Positions 35,656 through 45,059 are shown, counted from the stretch's first letter. The stretch is DNA of 55,741 bases from Spirosoma fluviale (GCA_945883425.1 CAMCXM010000006.1:1-55741); one strand, 5' to 3'. Program-made: numbers and translations. Notes: generated by a model from the letters alone, not told the origin.

Positions 35656-37148
35656 GGAATAATCGGTGTCTGGGTTGAAAACTTCTTAAATTTTTGATTT
35701 TCAACCTGTAAACTTTGAAACAGAAATTCGCCTACCACCTGCGCTCCTTTGGGCGTCAGGTGTATATAATCTTTACCAGCCAATGGCGGACTGGTTTTTG
35801 ACCATGCAATGATAGAATTTTTCCCTCCCATTACCTGATAAAGATCCCAGAAAGCACTGTTTGTGCGGCGACAGGCATTCTTCTGGGCCTCCATCACCAT
35901 GGGGATGGTTTCAAATGTATTCCAGACACCGTCCTTTTTTTGAGCCATGTCGGAAACCCCGACAACCAGAACCTGAAGTCCTGGCGCCGACCGTTTAATG
36001 GTTTGAATGGCCTTCACGATACTGTTTTCATACCAGGTGTACGACGTAGAAGCGTATGGAACCACATTGATTCCAAACTGAAGGATCACAAATTTTACCC
36101 CGAGCCTCCGAATCTGATCCTGAAGGAACCGTGGATTAATTTTCAACAGGTCAAGGCCGGAACTGCCACGTAACGGAATGTTATCGACGGCCACTCCAGA
36201 TTTGCAATCCAGACAAACACCATACAAATCCGTTTCCGAACCAGTAGAAAGCCGGACGGCAAATTTCCTCGACCTTGACTTCATTGGCCACATAACCAAC
36301 CGAAGAGAGTCGGATGCTGGAAATCGTCTGATTTCGGTCGCTCTCTTCTGATCACTGACTGCCATTTCGAGCTTAGATCGTGAATTCCGACACAGCACTG
36401 TTGCTTTCTCAAAATAGCTATTTCGTTTATAGCCTTGCCCGTTCAATTCAAACTGGACATTATCATTGATGAAAGCGTCGTCTGATGTCGTGTCTTTCAT
36501 CAGGCGGAAATAGCTGTGAAGTACGGAGTAATTGGAATGTGGGCCAGGTTTCGGCTTTCCGTGCAAAACGTATTTCAAAGGAATGGTTGAATTCTGGATA
36601 CGTAAATAAGTACGGGATGCGATTTCTTCATGCATAGGCAAAAGACCCGGACCGCAACCTCCGTATTGTTGCTGAAGTCGTTGTCTCAGATAGCCGCTGA
36701 TCCGGTCTCCCTCAATCTGGGAATCTCCTATATGTAGAATACGAACCACTCCGGAACCGGTGTTGGCAGAATCCAGCTCGCGGAAAAACGGATACAATAT
36801 GGTGGAATCACCAGCCGGATATTGAATGCCGGAAGCTGAGTCAATATGAAACTCCACATCGGCCAGCTGGGCCATTGAAGAATCGGAAGATGTAGAATCT
36901 CCGGCATAGGCCTCATTAAACACAGTATCTTCGGCGACCAGCCGATTGGTCTTTTCCTCCAATTTCAGAAGCCGGTCCTGCATTTCACGATTCACTTGCC
37001 GACTTGTGTCCAAAGCCAGGAAATCATGTAAGCGATAAAAATGAATTTCCACATCTCCTGCCTTGATTCCGGACGGAAAAAATTCACCCAAAGCAAACAA
37101 GCTGAGTCCGATGAAAATCAGAAAAAGAAGAGAATAAAGCGGCCGCAT
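35652..37148 (-). CDS. SGNH/GDSL hydrolase, membrane-anchored
   Basis: The 498-residue protein has one N-terminal membrane anchor (about 5-22), a helical linker, then an SGNH esterase/acyltransferase domain from about residue 130. The blocks are visible: HIGDSQIEGDR (block I Ser), FVILQFGINV (block III Asn) and KDYIHLTPKGAQVV (catalytic Asp/His). Periplasmic proteins of this type add or remove acyl groups on surface glycans. No MBOAT partner is present in the window. It heads a minus-strand operon divergent from smpB. Confidence 0.85.
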   Translation of the reverse strand: MRPLYSLLFLIFIGLSLFALGEFFPSGIKAGDVEIHFYRLHDFLALDTSRQVNREMQDRLLKLEEKTNRLVAEDTVFNEAYAGDSTSSDSSMAQLADVEFHIDSASGIQYPAGDSTILYPFFRELDSANTGSGVVRILHIGDSQIEGDRISGYLRQRLQQQYGGCGPGLLPMHEEIASRTYLRIQNSTIPLKYVLHGKPKPGPHSNYSVLHSYFRLMKDTTSDDAFINDNVQFELNGQGYKRNSYFEKATVLCRNSRSKLEMAVSDQKRATEIRRFPASDSLRLVMWPMKSRSRKFAVRLSTGSETDLYGVCLDCKSGVAVDNIPLRGSSGLDLLKINPRFLQDQIRRLGVKFVILQFGINVVPYASTSYTWYENSIVKAIQTIKRSAPGLQVLVVGVSDMAQKKDGVWNTFETIPMVMEAQKNACRRTNSAFWDLYQVMGGKNSIIAWSKTSPPLAGKDYIHLTPKGAQVVGEFLFQSLQVENQKFKKFSTQTPIIP

Positions 37149-37225
37149 CTATTTGAGCCTGCAAAACTAACAAAGCTTCGAGCTTTTGATTGAGTAAAAA
37201 GGAATAGATTTCCCGATCAATACTG

Positions 37226-37233
37226 CATTTTTG
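37226..37233 (+). promoter_or_regulatory. Putative smpB -7 box
   Basis: CATTTTTG matches TAnnTTTG except at the first base and is 19 bp upstream of the chosen smpB ATG (37252). A start at 37231 would overlap this box, which supports the later ATG. Confidence 0.4.
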
Positions 37234-37251
37234 CATCTACGTTATAGAATT

Positions 37252-37707
37252 ATGAAAACCGATTTAGCTAAGCGAGTTGACATCCGAAACAAATCGGCCA
37301 CTTTCGAATTTGAAATCCTCGACAAATTAACCGCCGGTATCGTCCTCACCGGAACCGAAATCAAATCTGTCCGTCAACAAAAAGTAAATGTGCAGGACAG
37401 TTTCTGCCAGTTTAAAGGGTCGGAACTCTATCTCGTCAATCTCCATATTGCCATCTACACAGAAGGCACCTACAACAATCACATTCCAAAAAGGGAACGG
37501 AAACTTCTGCTTAAAAAGGCGGAAATCCGGAAATGGCAGGGAAAGATGGAAGAGAAAGGACTCACCATTGTTTTAACACGCTTGTTTATCGACGAAAACG
37601 GACGGTGCAAAGTGGACATCGCTCTGGCCCGTGGAAAGAAAATACACGACAAACGAGACAGCATCAAAGAGCGGGATCTGGCCCGGGAAATGAGACGCAA
37701 TGACTAA
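37252..37707 (+). CDS. smpB: SsrA-binding protein SmpB
   Basis: SmpB binds tmRNA and guides it into stalled ribosomes. From ATG 37252 the protein is 151 residues, the normal length; the longer frame to 37231 adds seven residues unlike the family. Landmarks are IRNKSATFEFEILDKLTAGI, LTGTEIKSVRQ, NLHIAIYTEGTYNNHIPKRE and the basic tail ARGKKIHDKRDSIKERD. No tmRNA gene was found in the window. It overlaps the next gene by 8 bp. Confidence 0.97.
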   Translation: MKTDLAKRVDIRNKSATFEFEILDKLTAGIVLTGTEIKSVRQQKVNVQDSFCQFKGSELYLVNLHIAIYTEGTYNNHIPKRERKLLLKKAEIRKWQGKMEEKGLTIVLTRLFIDENGRCKVDIALARGKKIHDKRDSIKERDLAREMRRND

Positions 37708-39283
37708 GAAAACGATCCTGTTCGCATTCATCCTGTTATTGTGCGCCTTCCGGCTTACGGCACAGACTCCTTCTGAAATCTTGAAATCCGCTTACCAGAA
37801 GGCAAAAACTAACCAGTGGAGCGAGGTTGTTTCCACAGTCAAACCCCACATTTTTCCTCCACCAGACGATTCACTGGCTCCGGCACTTCTTCAATTGTAT
37901 GCGCTGGCGAGTTGGCGCAATTCGGATTATGCTTCGGCTATCGCTACAATCGAGAAAATTGAAACTGACTATCGGACATGGAAAGGATTCTCTGAAACCC
38001 TCTACCTGAAAGGTGAAATTTTCTGGAAGAAAAACCGGTTTGAGGAGGCATGGAGTTGCTGGATCACTCTTGATAACCAAAATTATCTGGGCAGAATCCG
38101 AAATACAACCCGAACATCCATTCAGAAAGTACCACCCGATTTATTGACAGGATGGAAAACGACATCCCCATTTCGCTCCGTTGCAATCTTCTCTCAATGG
38201 CTGGAAAGTGAAACATCCGAAACAATTGCCCGAAACAACGGCCAGCCGAAAATTGGAATTGTATTGCCCTTCCAGTTGAAAGAAAACCAGAAAACGAAAA
38301 CCAGCAACGCACCGATGGATTTTTACCGGGGCATGCTTCTGGCCAATGAAGTCTGCACCGCCAGCGATTCAGGACTCGAGTTTCATGCGTTCGATTCAAA
38401 AGGATCGGTTCAGGAAATCGAATCGATGATCTCGAAAAATACGTTTTCCGGACTCGATGCCCTGGTCGGTCCATTAAAATTCAACCACCTGAAGCCTTTG
38501 AAAGATGGGACCAACCAATTAAAAATTCCGCTGTTTAATCCCCTTTCGAATCAAACCATTTCCGAAACCACAGCATCTTATTTCGGTCTCGAGCCTGGAT
38601 TCAACACAGTGGCGAAAGAGTGTTTCTCTTTCATTTCGCAGCATTCAACCGGAAGCCATTTTGCCATTATTTACGGTCCGGAAAAAAACGACTCTTTACT
38701 GGCAGATGCATACAAAGATCACCTGAAAAAAATGGGCCGGCAGTTGAAGCTGTTTAAAAAAGTCGGGAAAAATTCAGCCGCCAACCTGACCAAATTTCTG
38801 GTGGAAGCCGGTCTGGATTCAACTGACCACGTTTTTGTTCCCAACAATGAACCGATGGTTCGGGTTCAGTTGTCGTCATCGTATGGCTGGATGAAATCGA
38901 AATATCCCATCATGGTGTATGGAAAATGGCTGGGAGCTTCCAATCCGGACTTCCAGGAGTTCACCCGTAACCCGATCTATTTCGCCGACCCCGATCTTCC
39001 GGATCATGCCATTCCACACTGGAAAGAATGGGAGAGCAGTTACATCGCCAAATGGGGAACACCACCGAACTGGGTGGCGTGGAAAGGATTCGATTTTGTG
39101 AAGACACTTTCGAGACTCTGGTACAATTCAGATAAAGGTTTCGCCAACTCCCTTTCGGGAAATGTGAAACTGAGCAGCGACCTTTTTGGCGGTTATGAAT
39201 TCAACCCTCTCCAACCGGACAATCAGTTTGTTCCCATTTACAAAGTGGAAAAAGAAGGCGTAAAACGGGTATGGCCACAATAA
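37700..39283 (+). CDS. LpoA/LppC-like periplasmic-binding protein with helical repeats
   Basis: The 527-residue protein has a signal peptide ending near RLTAQ. Helical TPR-like repeats follow (about 25-170), then a type 1 periplasmic-binding fold (KIGIVLPFQLKENQ, SGLDALVGPLKF, FAIIYGPEKND, GWMKSKYPIMVYGKWLG). This order resembles LpoA/LppC-type activators of penicillin-binding proteins, but the match is by fold pattern only. It overlaps smpB by 8 bp. Its TAA stop is the first base triplet of the second MITE-like copy. Confidence 0.78.
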   Translation: MTKKTILFAFILLLCAFRLTAQTPSEILKSAYQKAKTNQWSEVVSTVKPHIFPPPDDSLAPALLQLYALASWRNSDYASAIATIEKIETDYRTWKGFSETLYLKGEIFWKKNRFEEAWSCWITLDNQNYLGRIRNTTRTSIQKVPPDLLTGWKTTSPFRSVAIFSQWLESETSETIARNNGQPKIGIVLPFQLKENQKTKTSNAPMDFYRGMLLANEVCTASDSGLEFHAFDSKGSVQEIESMISKNTFSGLDALVGPLKFNHLKPLKDGTNQLKIPLFNPLSNQTISETTASYFGLEPGFNTVAKECFSFISQHSTGSHFAIIYGPEKNDSLLADAYKDHLKKMGRQLKLFKKVGKNSAANLTKFLVEAGLDSTDHVFVPNNEPMVRVQLSSSYGWMKSKYPIMVYGKWLGASNPDFQEFTRNPIYFADPDLPDHAIPHWKEWESSYIAKWGTPPNWVAWKGFDFVKTLSRLWYNSDKGFANSLSGNVKLSSDLFGGYEFNPLQPDNQFVPIYKVEKEGVKRVWPQ

Positions 39284-39426
39284 ACCCATTTTATGCAATA
39301 GATGTGGAACTTTTTGATTTTCACATCTTTCGTTTCTCCTCCGGAGAAACTACGGAAGAGGTTGCAAGAAAAAGAAAATCAAAAAGTTAGCATCCGGTGT
39401 AAATTTCCAATACATAAAATGGAATA
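39281..39426 (+). repeat. MITE-like nested-hairpin repeat, copy 2
   Basis: This copy has the same length and layout as the one at 6801, with differences at 39325 (C to A), 39342 (A to C) and 39412 (G to A). The terminal repeats are CCATTTTATGCA (39286-39297) and TACATAAAATGG (39411-39422), one mismatch. TA flanks it at 39281-39282 and 39425-39426. It again starts at the stop codon of the upstream plus-strand gene and lies before a minus-strand gene's terminator, here clpB. Confidence 0.85.
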
Positions 39427-39455
39427 AAAAAAGGGGCCGTTTCGAGCCCCCTTTT
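39427..39455 (-). terminator. clpB terminator
   Basis: On the minus strand AAAAGGGGGC pairs with GCCCCTTTT across an 8-base loop and is followed by T-rich sequence. It lies 16-44 bp after the clpB stop. Confidence 0.8.
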
Positions 39456-39470
39456 CATCATTTATTTCAA

Positions 39471-42086
39471 TTAAACCGGAATCGCTTCATTCCCTACATT
39501 CACAAACTGGATTTCCATATCGTCCATTGTAAGCATAATCAATGCATCCTTCTTGATGTTTCCCGCCAGAATTTCCTTCGACAACGGATTCATTACTTTT
39601 TGCTGCATCACCCTTTTTAAAGGACGGGCTCCAAAAGCCGGATCGTATCCTTTTTCTGACAGAAAGTCGAGAACAGCAGGTTCGGCTTCAATGTGAAAAC
39701 CAGCATCCAGCAATCGTTTCTGAAGAATGTCAAACTGGATATCCACCACTTTGCGGATTTCACCACGACTCAACGGACGGAACATAATCACCTCGTCGAT
39801 CCGGTTCAGGAATTCCGGTCGGATGGTTTTCTTCAGCATTTCCATCAGCTGATCCTTTGTGTTGAAAATGAGATCGAACGCATTGTCATCGGTGAGATGG
39901 CTGAAATTTTCCTGGATCAAGGACGCTCCCATGTTGCTTGTCATAATCACGATGGTGTTCCGGAAATTGGCGGTCCGGCCTTTGTTATCCGTCAACCTTC
40001 CGTCATCCAGAACCTGCAGCAAAATGTTGAACACATCCGGGTGCGCTTTTTCGATTTCATCCAGCAACACAATTGAATAAGGACGTTTTCGAACGGCTTC
40101 CGTTAATTGTCCGCCTTCATCATAACCCACATATCCCGGAGGTGCTCCGACCAGACGACTGACGGAATGTTTCTCCTGGTATTCCGACATATCAATCCGC
40201 ACGAGGGCGTTTTCGTCATTAAACAAGTAATCCGCCAGGGTTTTGGCTACCTCCGTCTTTCCAACACCGGTTGGTCCGAGGAAAATGAACGAACCAATCG
40301 GCCGTTTCGGATCCTGCAAACCAGCCCGGCTCCGGCGGACGGCATCGGCAATGGCATGAATCGCTTCGTGTTGCCCGGAGATTCGTTTGCCCAATTCGTC
40401 TTCCAGATTGAGGAGTTTTTCCCGATCCGACTGAAGCATTTTGGAAAGAGGAATCCCTGTCCATTTGGCCACCACTTCGGCAATATCTTCCGAGGTAACT
40501 TCCTCTTTCAACATCGAACCCGTCTGGTTTTCGGCCAGCTGAAGTTTGAATTTCTCCAGTTTCTCTTCCGCTTCTTTGATGGTTCCGTAACGCAACTCAG
40601 CTACTTTTCCATACTCTCCATGGCGTTCGGCCTGGTCGGCTTCGAGTTTAAGCTTGTCGATGTTTTCCTTTTCCTTCCGGATTCCCTGAATCACTTCTTT
40701 TTCGCCTTCCCACTGGGCTTTCAGTGAATTACGGGTTTCAGAAAGATCGGCGATTTCTTTGCTCAGCCTCGATTCTTTCTCGTGGTCGTTTTCTCTCCGG
40801 ATGGCTTCCCGCTCAATTTCCAGCTGCATAATCTGCCGCTGAACGGTGTCGAGTTCTTCGGGAAGAGAATCGATTTCGATCCGCAGTTTACTCGCGGCTT
40901 CGTCCATTAAGTCGATGGCTTTATCGGGAAGAAACCGATCGGTGAGGTACCGGCTGGATAATTCCACGCAGGCAATAATGGCGTCGTCTTTAATCCGGAC
41001 ACCGTGGTGCAATTCGTATTTTTCCTTGATTCCCCTCAGAATGGAAATGGAAGACGGAAGATCGGGTTCTTCCACGTACACCTCCTGGAATCGCCGCTCA
41101 AGGGCCTTGTCTTTTTCTATGTATTTCTGGTACTCGCGAAGTGTAGTGGCTCCGATGGCGTGCAGTTCTCCTCTGGCCAAAGCCGGCTTGAGAAGATTCG
41201 CAGCATCCATAGCCGATTCGCCTCCACCTCCGGCGCCAATCAATGTGTGGATTTCATCAATGAACAAAATGATTTCTCCTTCGGCATCGATTACTTCTTT
41301 AATGACGGCTTTGAGCCGTTCTTCGAATTCGCCTTTGTATTTGGCACCGGCCACCAGCAATCCCATGTCGAGAGAAATTACCTGCTTGGTTTTCAGATTT
41401 TCGGGCACATCTCCGGACACAATCCGCTGAGCCAATCCTTCGACAATGGCAGTTTTTCCTACGCCGGGTTCACCCAAAAGAATGGGATTGTTCTTGGTCC
41501 GGCGGCTCAGAATCTGCAGTAAGCGACGGATTTCTTCGTCCCTTCCGATCACAGGATCCAGCTTTCCGTCCTGCGCCAGTCGGTTGAGATTAATGGAATA
41601 TTTCTCCAGAGCCTTGAATTTGGATTCGGCGTTAGGGTCGTCAAATTTCTGTTTGGTCCGGATTTCTTTCATCGCGGCCTTCAGTGGTTTTTCCACGATT
41701 CCGGCTTCTGACAAAAGGTGGGCTACGGAATCACTTCCTTTGGTTAATCCCAGCAGAAGATGATCTACGGCCACATATTCATCGCCAAATTCCTGAAGAG
41801 AAGAAATCGCTTTCTGAATCGATTCATATGAAGCATTGCTCATATTCGGACTTCCGGCACCCGTTACCTTTGGCATACCGTCAAGCAGCGTTGCAAGTTT
41901 GGCTTCCAGGTTCGGCTTGGAGACGGATAGTTTTTTGAAAATAAAGGGAATAAGCTGATCGTCACCCGTAAGGATGGCGGATAAAATATGGGCCTTCTCA
42001 ATGGCCGGATGATTTCGGTTCACTGCCAGCTGAGAGGCTTCCTGCACAATCTCCTGGCTTTTAATGGTGAAGTTATTAAGGTTCAT
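39471..42086 (-). CDS. clpB: ATP-dependent disaggregase ClpB
   Basis: ClpB threads aggregated proteins through a hexameric ring together with DnaK. The 871 residues contain the N-terminal Clp repeats (1-150), AAA1 with Walker A GEPGVGKT (about 205), and the long middle coiled coil (about 405-525) that distinguishes ClpB from ClpA/ClpC. AAA2 follows with Walker A GPTGVGKT (about 608). The C-terminus is complete. I see no CIRCE operator upstream; a short inverted repeat AGACAATTTGTCT lies at about 42139-42151. Confidence 0.97.
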   Translation of the reverse strand: MNLNNFTIKSQEIVQEASQLAVNRNHPAIEKAHILSAILTGDDQLIPFIFKKLSVSKPNLEAKLATLLDGMPKVTGAGSPNMSNASYESIQKAISSLQEFGDEYVAVDHLLLGLTKGSDSVAHLLSEAGIVEKPLKAAMKEIRTKQKFDDPNAESKFKALEKYSINLNRLAQDGKLDPVIGRDEEIRRLLQILSRRTKNNPILLGEPGVGKTAIVEGLAQRIVSGDVPENLKTKQVISLDMGLLVAGAKYKGEFEERLKAVIKEVIDAEGEIILFIDEIHTLIGAGGGGESAMDAANLLKPALARGELHAIGATTLREYQKYIEKDKALERRFQEVYVEEPDLPSSISILRGIKEKYELHHGVRIKDDAIIACVELSSRYLTDRFLPDKAIDLMDEAASKLRIEIDSLPEELDTVQRQIMQLEIEREAIRRENDHEKESRLSKEIADLSETRNSLKAQWEGEKEVIQGIRKEKENIDKLKLEADQAERHGEYGKVAELRYGTIKEAEEKLEKFKLQLAENQTGSMLKEEVTSEDIAEVVAKWTGIPLSKMLQSDREKLLNLEDELGKRISGQHEAIHAIADAVRRSRAGLQDPKRPIGSFIFLGPTGVGKTEVAKTLADYLFNDENALVRIDMSEYQEKHSVSRLVGAPPGYVGYDEGGQLTEAVRKRPYSIVLLDEIEKAHPDVFNILLQVLDDGRLTDNKGRTANFRNTIVIMTSNMGASLIQENFSHLTDDNAFDLIFNTKDQLMEMLKKTIRPEFLNRIDEVIMFRPLSRGEIRKVVDIQFDILQKRLLDAGFHIEAEPAVLDFLSEKGYDPAFGARPLKRVMQQKVMNPLSKEILAGNIKKDALIMLTMDDMEIQFVNVGNEAIPV

Positions 42087-42241
42087 AGTGGATTGCTTTT
42101 ACACCTCCCGACTCAAAACCTGTACCCGACAATCAGAAAAGACAATTTGTCTGTAAATCTTTGGTTTTAAACCATTTAAACCGACATTTTGGCCAGAAAT
42201 CAAGTTATCTGAATTCCGATTCCGGAAAAATTGTCTGGCAA

Positions 42242-42919
42242 CTACAAAACCGAACCTTCGATCCGGCGAATGGAAGAACCGGAAATCGCATAAAAAACAT
42301 CGGAGGATCGCGGCTTAATGGCAACCGATCCGGTAAAGGCTCCAAAAGAAGGAAAGCACAGATGACGTTCACCTTTCCAGAAACAGGGAACTTTTACGTG
42401 TTGATGCCCGATGGAAAGTGAAACACCCGGATGAAGATGGCCGCATAGGTTAAATCCTTTGGGTGAAGGAAACGCAGGTTCGTGGCTGCAAAAAAACGGA
42501 CCAAGCACCAGTTCTTTGTGAAGGTTGATTCCCATCGAATGCAAATACGCAAATCCGGCTTTGTCGTGGTTTCCCAGAACCAGGTCCACAATCAGATCCG
42601 GGAAAAGCAATCTCCAATTTTTAAAAAGTTCAAAATCCTGATTGTAATCGCTGTGAAAAACATCGCCCAGAAAAACAAGCCGTTTGGGTTTTTTATCAAG
42701 CAGGATGCGGTGAATCTGACTGAAGGATTCCGTCCCGGCATGAGAAGGCAGGCCGATTCCGGATTTGCGGAAATGGGCAATTTTCCCAAAGTGGGAGTCG
42801 GCAATGAACAGGGTTCTTTCCTTTCCCCACCAGGCAAATTTTTCCGGGTAGAGTTCCAGGCATTCGCCATCTATTGTTATCTCAGCACAACGGGATTGCT
42901 TTTTTACCGGCAAGTCCAT
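42242..42919 (-). CDS. pdeM: Ligase-associated DNA-damage-response metallophosphatase PdeM
   Basis: The 225-residue calcineurin-like metallophosphoesterase carries IADSHFGKIAHFR (DxH), FLGDVFHS, LGNHD, CSHEP and CGHLHPG. The pattern with FRKSGIGLP and the ending around KVPCFWKG matches the PdeM family linked to DNA-ligase-associated repair in other bacteria. The usual partner helicase, exonuclease and ligase genes are not in the window. Its ATG shares one base with the stop of the thioesterase gene (TGATG). Confidence 0.88.
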   Translation of the reverse strand: MDLPVKKQSRCAEITIDGECLELYPEKFAWWGKERTLFIADSHFGKIAHFRKSGIGLPSHAGTESFSQIHRILLDKKPKRLVFLGDVFHSDYNQDFELFKNWRLLFPDLIVDLVLGNHDKAGFAYLHSMGINLHKELVLGPFFCSHEPAFPSPKGFNLCGHLHPGVSLSIGHQHVKVPCFWKGERHLCFPSFGAFTGSVAIKPRSSDVFYAISGSSIRRIEGSVL

Positions 42920-43437
42920 CAGGCATTAAGGTCGAGAATCGAGTGAAGTTCGGTTGCATCTTCGGGTTTGATTCTTCCTGCCATGAGAAGGCGTAACTGT
43001 CGCCTTTTCAAAGCACCGTGGAAAAACTTCCATTCATCTTCTGTCTCGGGTTCAATTTCGGGAACATCGATGGGCCTTCCGTTCTGGTCTACCGCAACGA
43101 ATGTAAAAAACGCTTCATTCGACCGTTCTTTAATTCCCCGCATGTTGTCCTCTGTGTCTGCCACAACATGTACTTCCATGGAAGAGTTGAACGAGCGGGT
43201 CACTTTTGCTGAAATGGTAACAACCGATCCAAGCTTGATGGCCTTCGAAAAATTGAGGTTATCCACCGATGCGGTTACAACAATCCGTTTACTATGTCGC
43301 TGCGCTGCAATGGCGGCCACGATATCCATGAAATGCATCATTCGCCCTCCCATGAGGTTGTTGAGTGTATTGGTGTCGTTGGGGAGAACAAACTCCGTGG
43401 AACTGACAAACGATTCCTTTGGGTGGCGCTTTTTCAT
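42919..43437 (-). CDS. Acyl-CoA thioesterase, hotdog fold
   Basis: The 172-residue protein matches the YciA/BACH acyl-CoA thioesterase group. It has the hotdog start FVLPNDTNTLNNLMGGRMMHFMDIVAAIAA with the catalytic Asn/Asp region, then VTASVDNLNFSKAIKLGSVV and the C-terminal beta sheet FFTFVAVDQNGRPIDVPEI. It hydrolyses acyl-CoA esters; the chain length is not predictable. It is the first gene of a two-gene unit with pdeM. Confidence 0.9.
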   Translation of the reverse strand: MKKRHPKESFVSSTEFVLPNDTNTLNNLMGGRMMHFMDIVAAIAAQRHSKRIVVTASVDNLNFSKAIKLGSVVTISAKVTRSFNSSMEVHVVADTEDNMRGIKERSNEAFFTFVAVDQNGRPIDVPEIEPETEDEWKFFHGALKRRQLRLLMAGRIKPEDATELHSILDLNA

Positions 43438-43489
43438 GGCGCAAAGGTAAGGACAGAGGCGTTTGGAAACAGGAAGTCGTTAAAATAAA

Positions 43490-43522
43490 AAATGGCTCAA
43501 AGTCAGTAACTATGAGCCATTT
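43490..43522 (-). terminator. Minus-strand terminator with no clear upstream gene
   Basis: AAATGGCTCA (43490-43499) and TGAGCCATTT (43513-43522) form a 10-bp perfect stem. On the minus strand a T-rich run follows. It would terminate a transcript coming from the right, where only the doubtful 86-residue frame lies. Confidence 0.75.
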
Positions 43523-43534
43523 CCAATCAATCGT

Positions 43535-43795
43535 TCAACCAAGAAAAGAAATCGGCGTTGTATGTGACAGGCATATGCAATTCCGATCTCTGGTTACAAA
43601 TGTATGGGACGCAATGATAGCTGTACTGCCGGAAAGGGTGCTTTGCGCACCGGAGTAGGAATTCGCAGAATTGGTTAATCTTTTGTAATTCATGTGCGAA
43701 AACGGAGTAAAATCAGACTTAAAATTTGAGAGGTTACATCTTCCATAAAGCTGAATTCCCATGGCAAAACAAGGTTTAAATGGAGAGTAAGCCAT
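43535..43795 (-). CDS. Possible small protein ending at a terminator
   Basis: An 86-residue frame stops 12 bases before the terminator above. It has no signal peptide and is rich in Ser, Thr, Asn and Cys. I do not recognise it. Support comes mainly from the well-placed terminator. Against it, the composition is not strongly protein-like and no -7 box is clear upstream. It may instead mark an untranslated RNA. Confidence 0.3.
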   Translation of the reverse strand: MAYSPFKPCFAMGIQLYGRCNLSNFKSDFTPFSHMNYKRLTNSANSYSGAQSTLSGSTAIIASHTFVTRDRNCICLSHTTPISFLG

Positions 43796-44154
43796 TTTCC
43801 AATCCTAATCTTGTCCGAAAATTAACGGAACCTTACGCCAGGTCCATTTAGCCATTCCGTGAAAAAATAAACCTGGTTTGCGAACGTTTGGCATTGCATT
43901 TCCTGGATTTCTACCGGCAATCGGTTTTAGGCCACGGATATTTATTGAGCAAAGGGATGTTTTGAGTGGCAAACTCATGAAACCTTTTTCGGGTGGTGCT
44001 CGGGTTTTCCAAACCCTCTACTCCCAAACCGTTTGATTCATTTGCAAACCCTGCTCAATGAAAAAAACAGGGCCTTACCGATAAAATGCTCCATGGGTGT
44101 GTAAATCAGAGCACAATTTTATTTTACTTTGCAGGCCTTTTCAAAAAAGGCACT
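43796..44154. other. Gene-free stretch before the tRNA array
   Basis: About 360 bases without a credible frame on either strand. It contains the likely promoter of the tRNA array (44124-44131), and I see no other known element. Confidence 0.5.
44124..44131 (+). promoter_or_regulatory. Putative -7 box of the tRNA array
   Basis: TTACTTTG matches TAnnTTTG except at base two and lies 23 bp before the first tRNA-like unit. Confidence 0.45.
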
Positions 44155-44229
44155 GGTCCCGTAGCTCAGTTGGATGGAGTAATGGCGCTGTAAGCGCCAA
44201 AGGTCTTCGTCCGAATCCAAACGGGATCA
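44155..44229 (+). pseudogene. tRNA-like unit 1 (anticodon loop GTA, damaged T arm)
   Basis: The acceptor stem (GGTCCCG with CGGGATC), D arm and discriminator A equal those of the tRNA-Arg at 44337. The anticodon arm is a perfect hairpin TGGCG-CTGTAAG-CGCCA with GTA at 44190-44192, formally Tyr. The variable loop is short, unlike the long arm of real bacterial tRNA-Tyr. The T arm reads CTTCG-TCCGAAT-CCAAA: two of five pairs fail and the invariant T55 is C. It is probably non-functional as a tRNA, or a tRNA-like RNA with another role. Confidence 0.7.
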
Positions 44230-44245
44230 CAGGTTAGAAAATATT

Positions 44246-44320
44246 GGTCCCGTAGCTCAGTTGGATAGAGCATCCCGACGTCAAGTCGGGAAGGTCTTCG
44301 TCCGAATCCAAACGGGATCA
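44246..44320 (+). pseudogene. tRNA-like unit 2 (loop CGTCAAG, damaged T arm)
   Basis: It shares the acceptor and D arms of tRNA-Arg and exactly the same altered T arm as unit 1. The anticodon arm is CCCGA-CGTCAAG-TCGGG. The triplet in the anticodon position is TCA (44281-44283), but the usual T33 is G. If the frame of the loop is shifted by one base, it reads GTC. The stem could extend to seven pairs with a 5-base loop. It is probably not a working elongator tRNA. Confidence 0.7.
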
Positions 44321-44336
44321 CAGGTTAGAAAATATT

Positions 44337-44410
<74 letters not shown>

Positions 44411-44424
44411 CACAAAACAAGAGT

Positions 44425-44470
44425 ATCCCCTGTAAGTCATTGATTTGCAGGGGATTTTTATTTTTCAGCC
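44425..44470 (+). terminator. Terminator of the tRNA array
   Basis: ATCCCCTG and CAGGGGAT pair around a 14-base loop and are followed by TTTTTATTTTT. It lies inside the island, directly after tRNA-Arg, so the element appears to bring its own terminator. Confidence 0.8.
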
Positions 44471-44647
44471 TCTTACTGATAACATTTTTATGCTTCTAAT
44501 TTTCTGAAGATTACAGATTCCAGTTTTAAAAAAGCAGGTAAAAAAATTTGAAAATAGTAGATTTTTGGGTGCCTCGATTCCCGTTTTAGGCTGAATTAAG
44601 TAAGATGAACGACCTTGATTGACCCAATCAAACCAAGTATTCCAAAC

Positions 44648-45025
44648 CTAATCAGGACTTATTTTTCCTTCATTGATCAGCGTAACCACAAGTGCTGTCA
44701 TAACAGTTTTTAGTTCGTCTTCAAAATCCTTACGGGTTTGATCCACATCCACGATTTCAAAAAAGAAATGCCCCCAAAGTCCCGAAGATTCCTCCACCTC
44801 CTCTTCTTCATAAGATTCTGCGGAAATCATATTCCGTATGTCTGACTCACCTATTGCCATATCCATTTCATCCCAGAACTGGTCTGTTAACTGATCTGCT
44901 GCTTCAGAGGTTAGAGCAGGGAATCGAGATTGCAGGGCTTCCTGAAAAATAGATGCATAACTAATATCCATTTCATCAAAGAAACCATACAACAAGGACT
45001 CATCATCAAGAACAAATTTTTTCAT
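44648..45025 (-). CDS. Acidic island protein, unknown function
   Basis: The protein is about 125 residues from ATG 45025. The open frame runs to 45247, but that would overlap the divergent 45119 gene. A TTACTTTG box (complement of 45052-45059) sits 26 bp before ATG 45025, supporting the short form. The protein is helical and acidic (FDEMDISYA, SYEEEEVEESS) with a C-terminal hydrophobic helix TVMTALVVTLINEG. I do not recognise a family. Confidence 0.6.
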   Translation of the reverse strand: MKKFVLDDESLLYGFFDEMDISYASIFQEALQSRFPALTSEAADQLTDQFWDEMDMAIGESDIRNMISAESYEEEEVEESSGLWGHFFFEIVDVDQTRKDFEDELKTVMTALVVTLINEGKISPD

Positions 45026-45051
45026 ATCTATCGATTGTAATTCAATGGCAC

Positions 45052-45059
45052 CAAAGTAA
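45052..45059 (-). promoter_or_regulatory. Putative -7 box of the 44648-45025 gene
   Basis: The minus strand reads TTACTTTG, a near-match to TAnnTTTG (second base differs). Its distance to ATG 45025 decides the start of that gene. Confidence 0.45.

Noticed and set aside
44190-44192. Calling unit 1 a functional tRNA-Tyr (GTA)
   Set aside because: Bacterial tRNA-Tyr has a long variable arm. Here the variable loop is short, the T arm is mispaired and the acceptor stem is that of tRNA-Arg.
44281-44283. Calling unit 2 a selenocysteine or opal-suppressor tRNA (TCA)
   Set aside because: The acceptor and T arms lack selenocysteine tRNA length, T33 is replaced by G, and the T arm is damaged.
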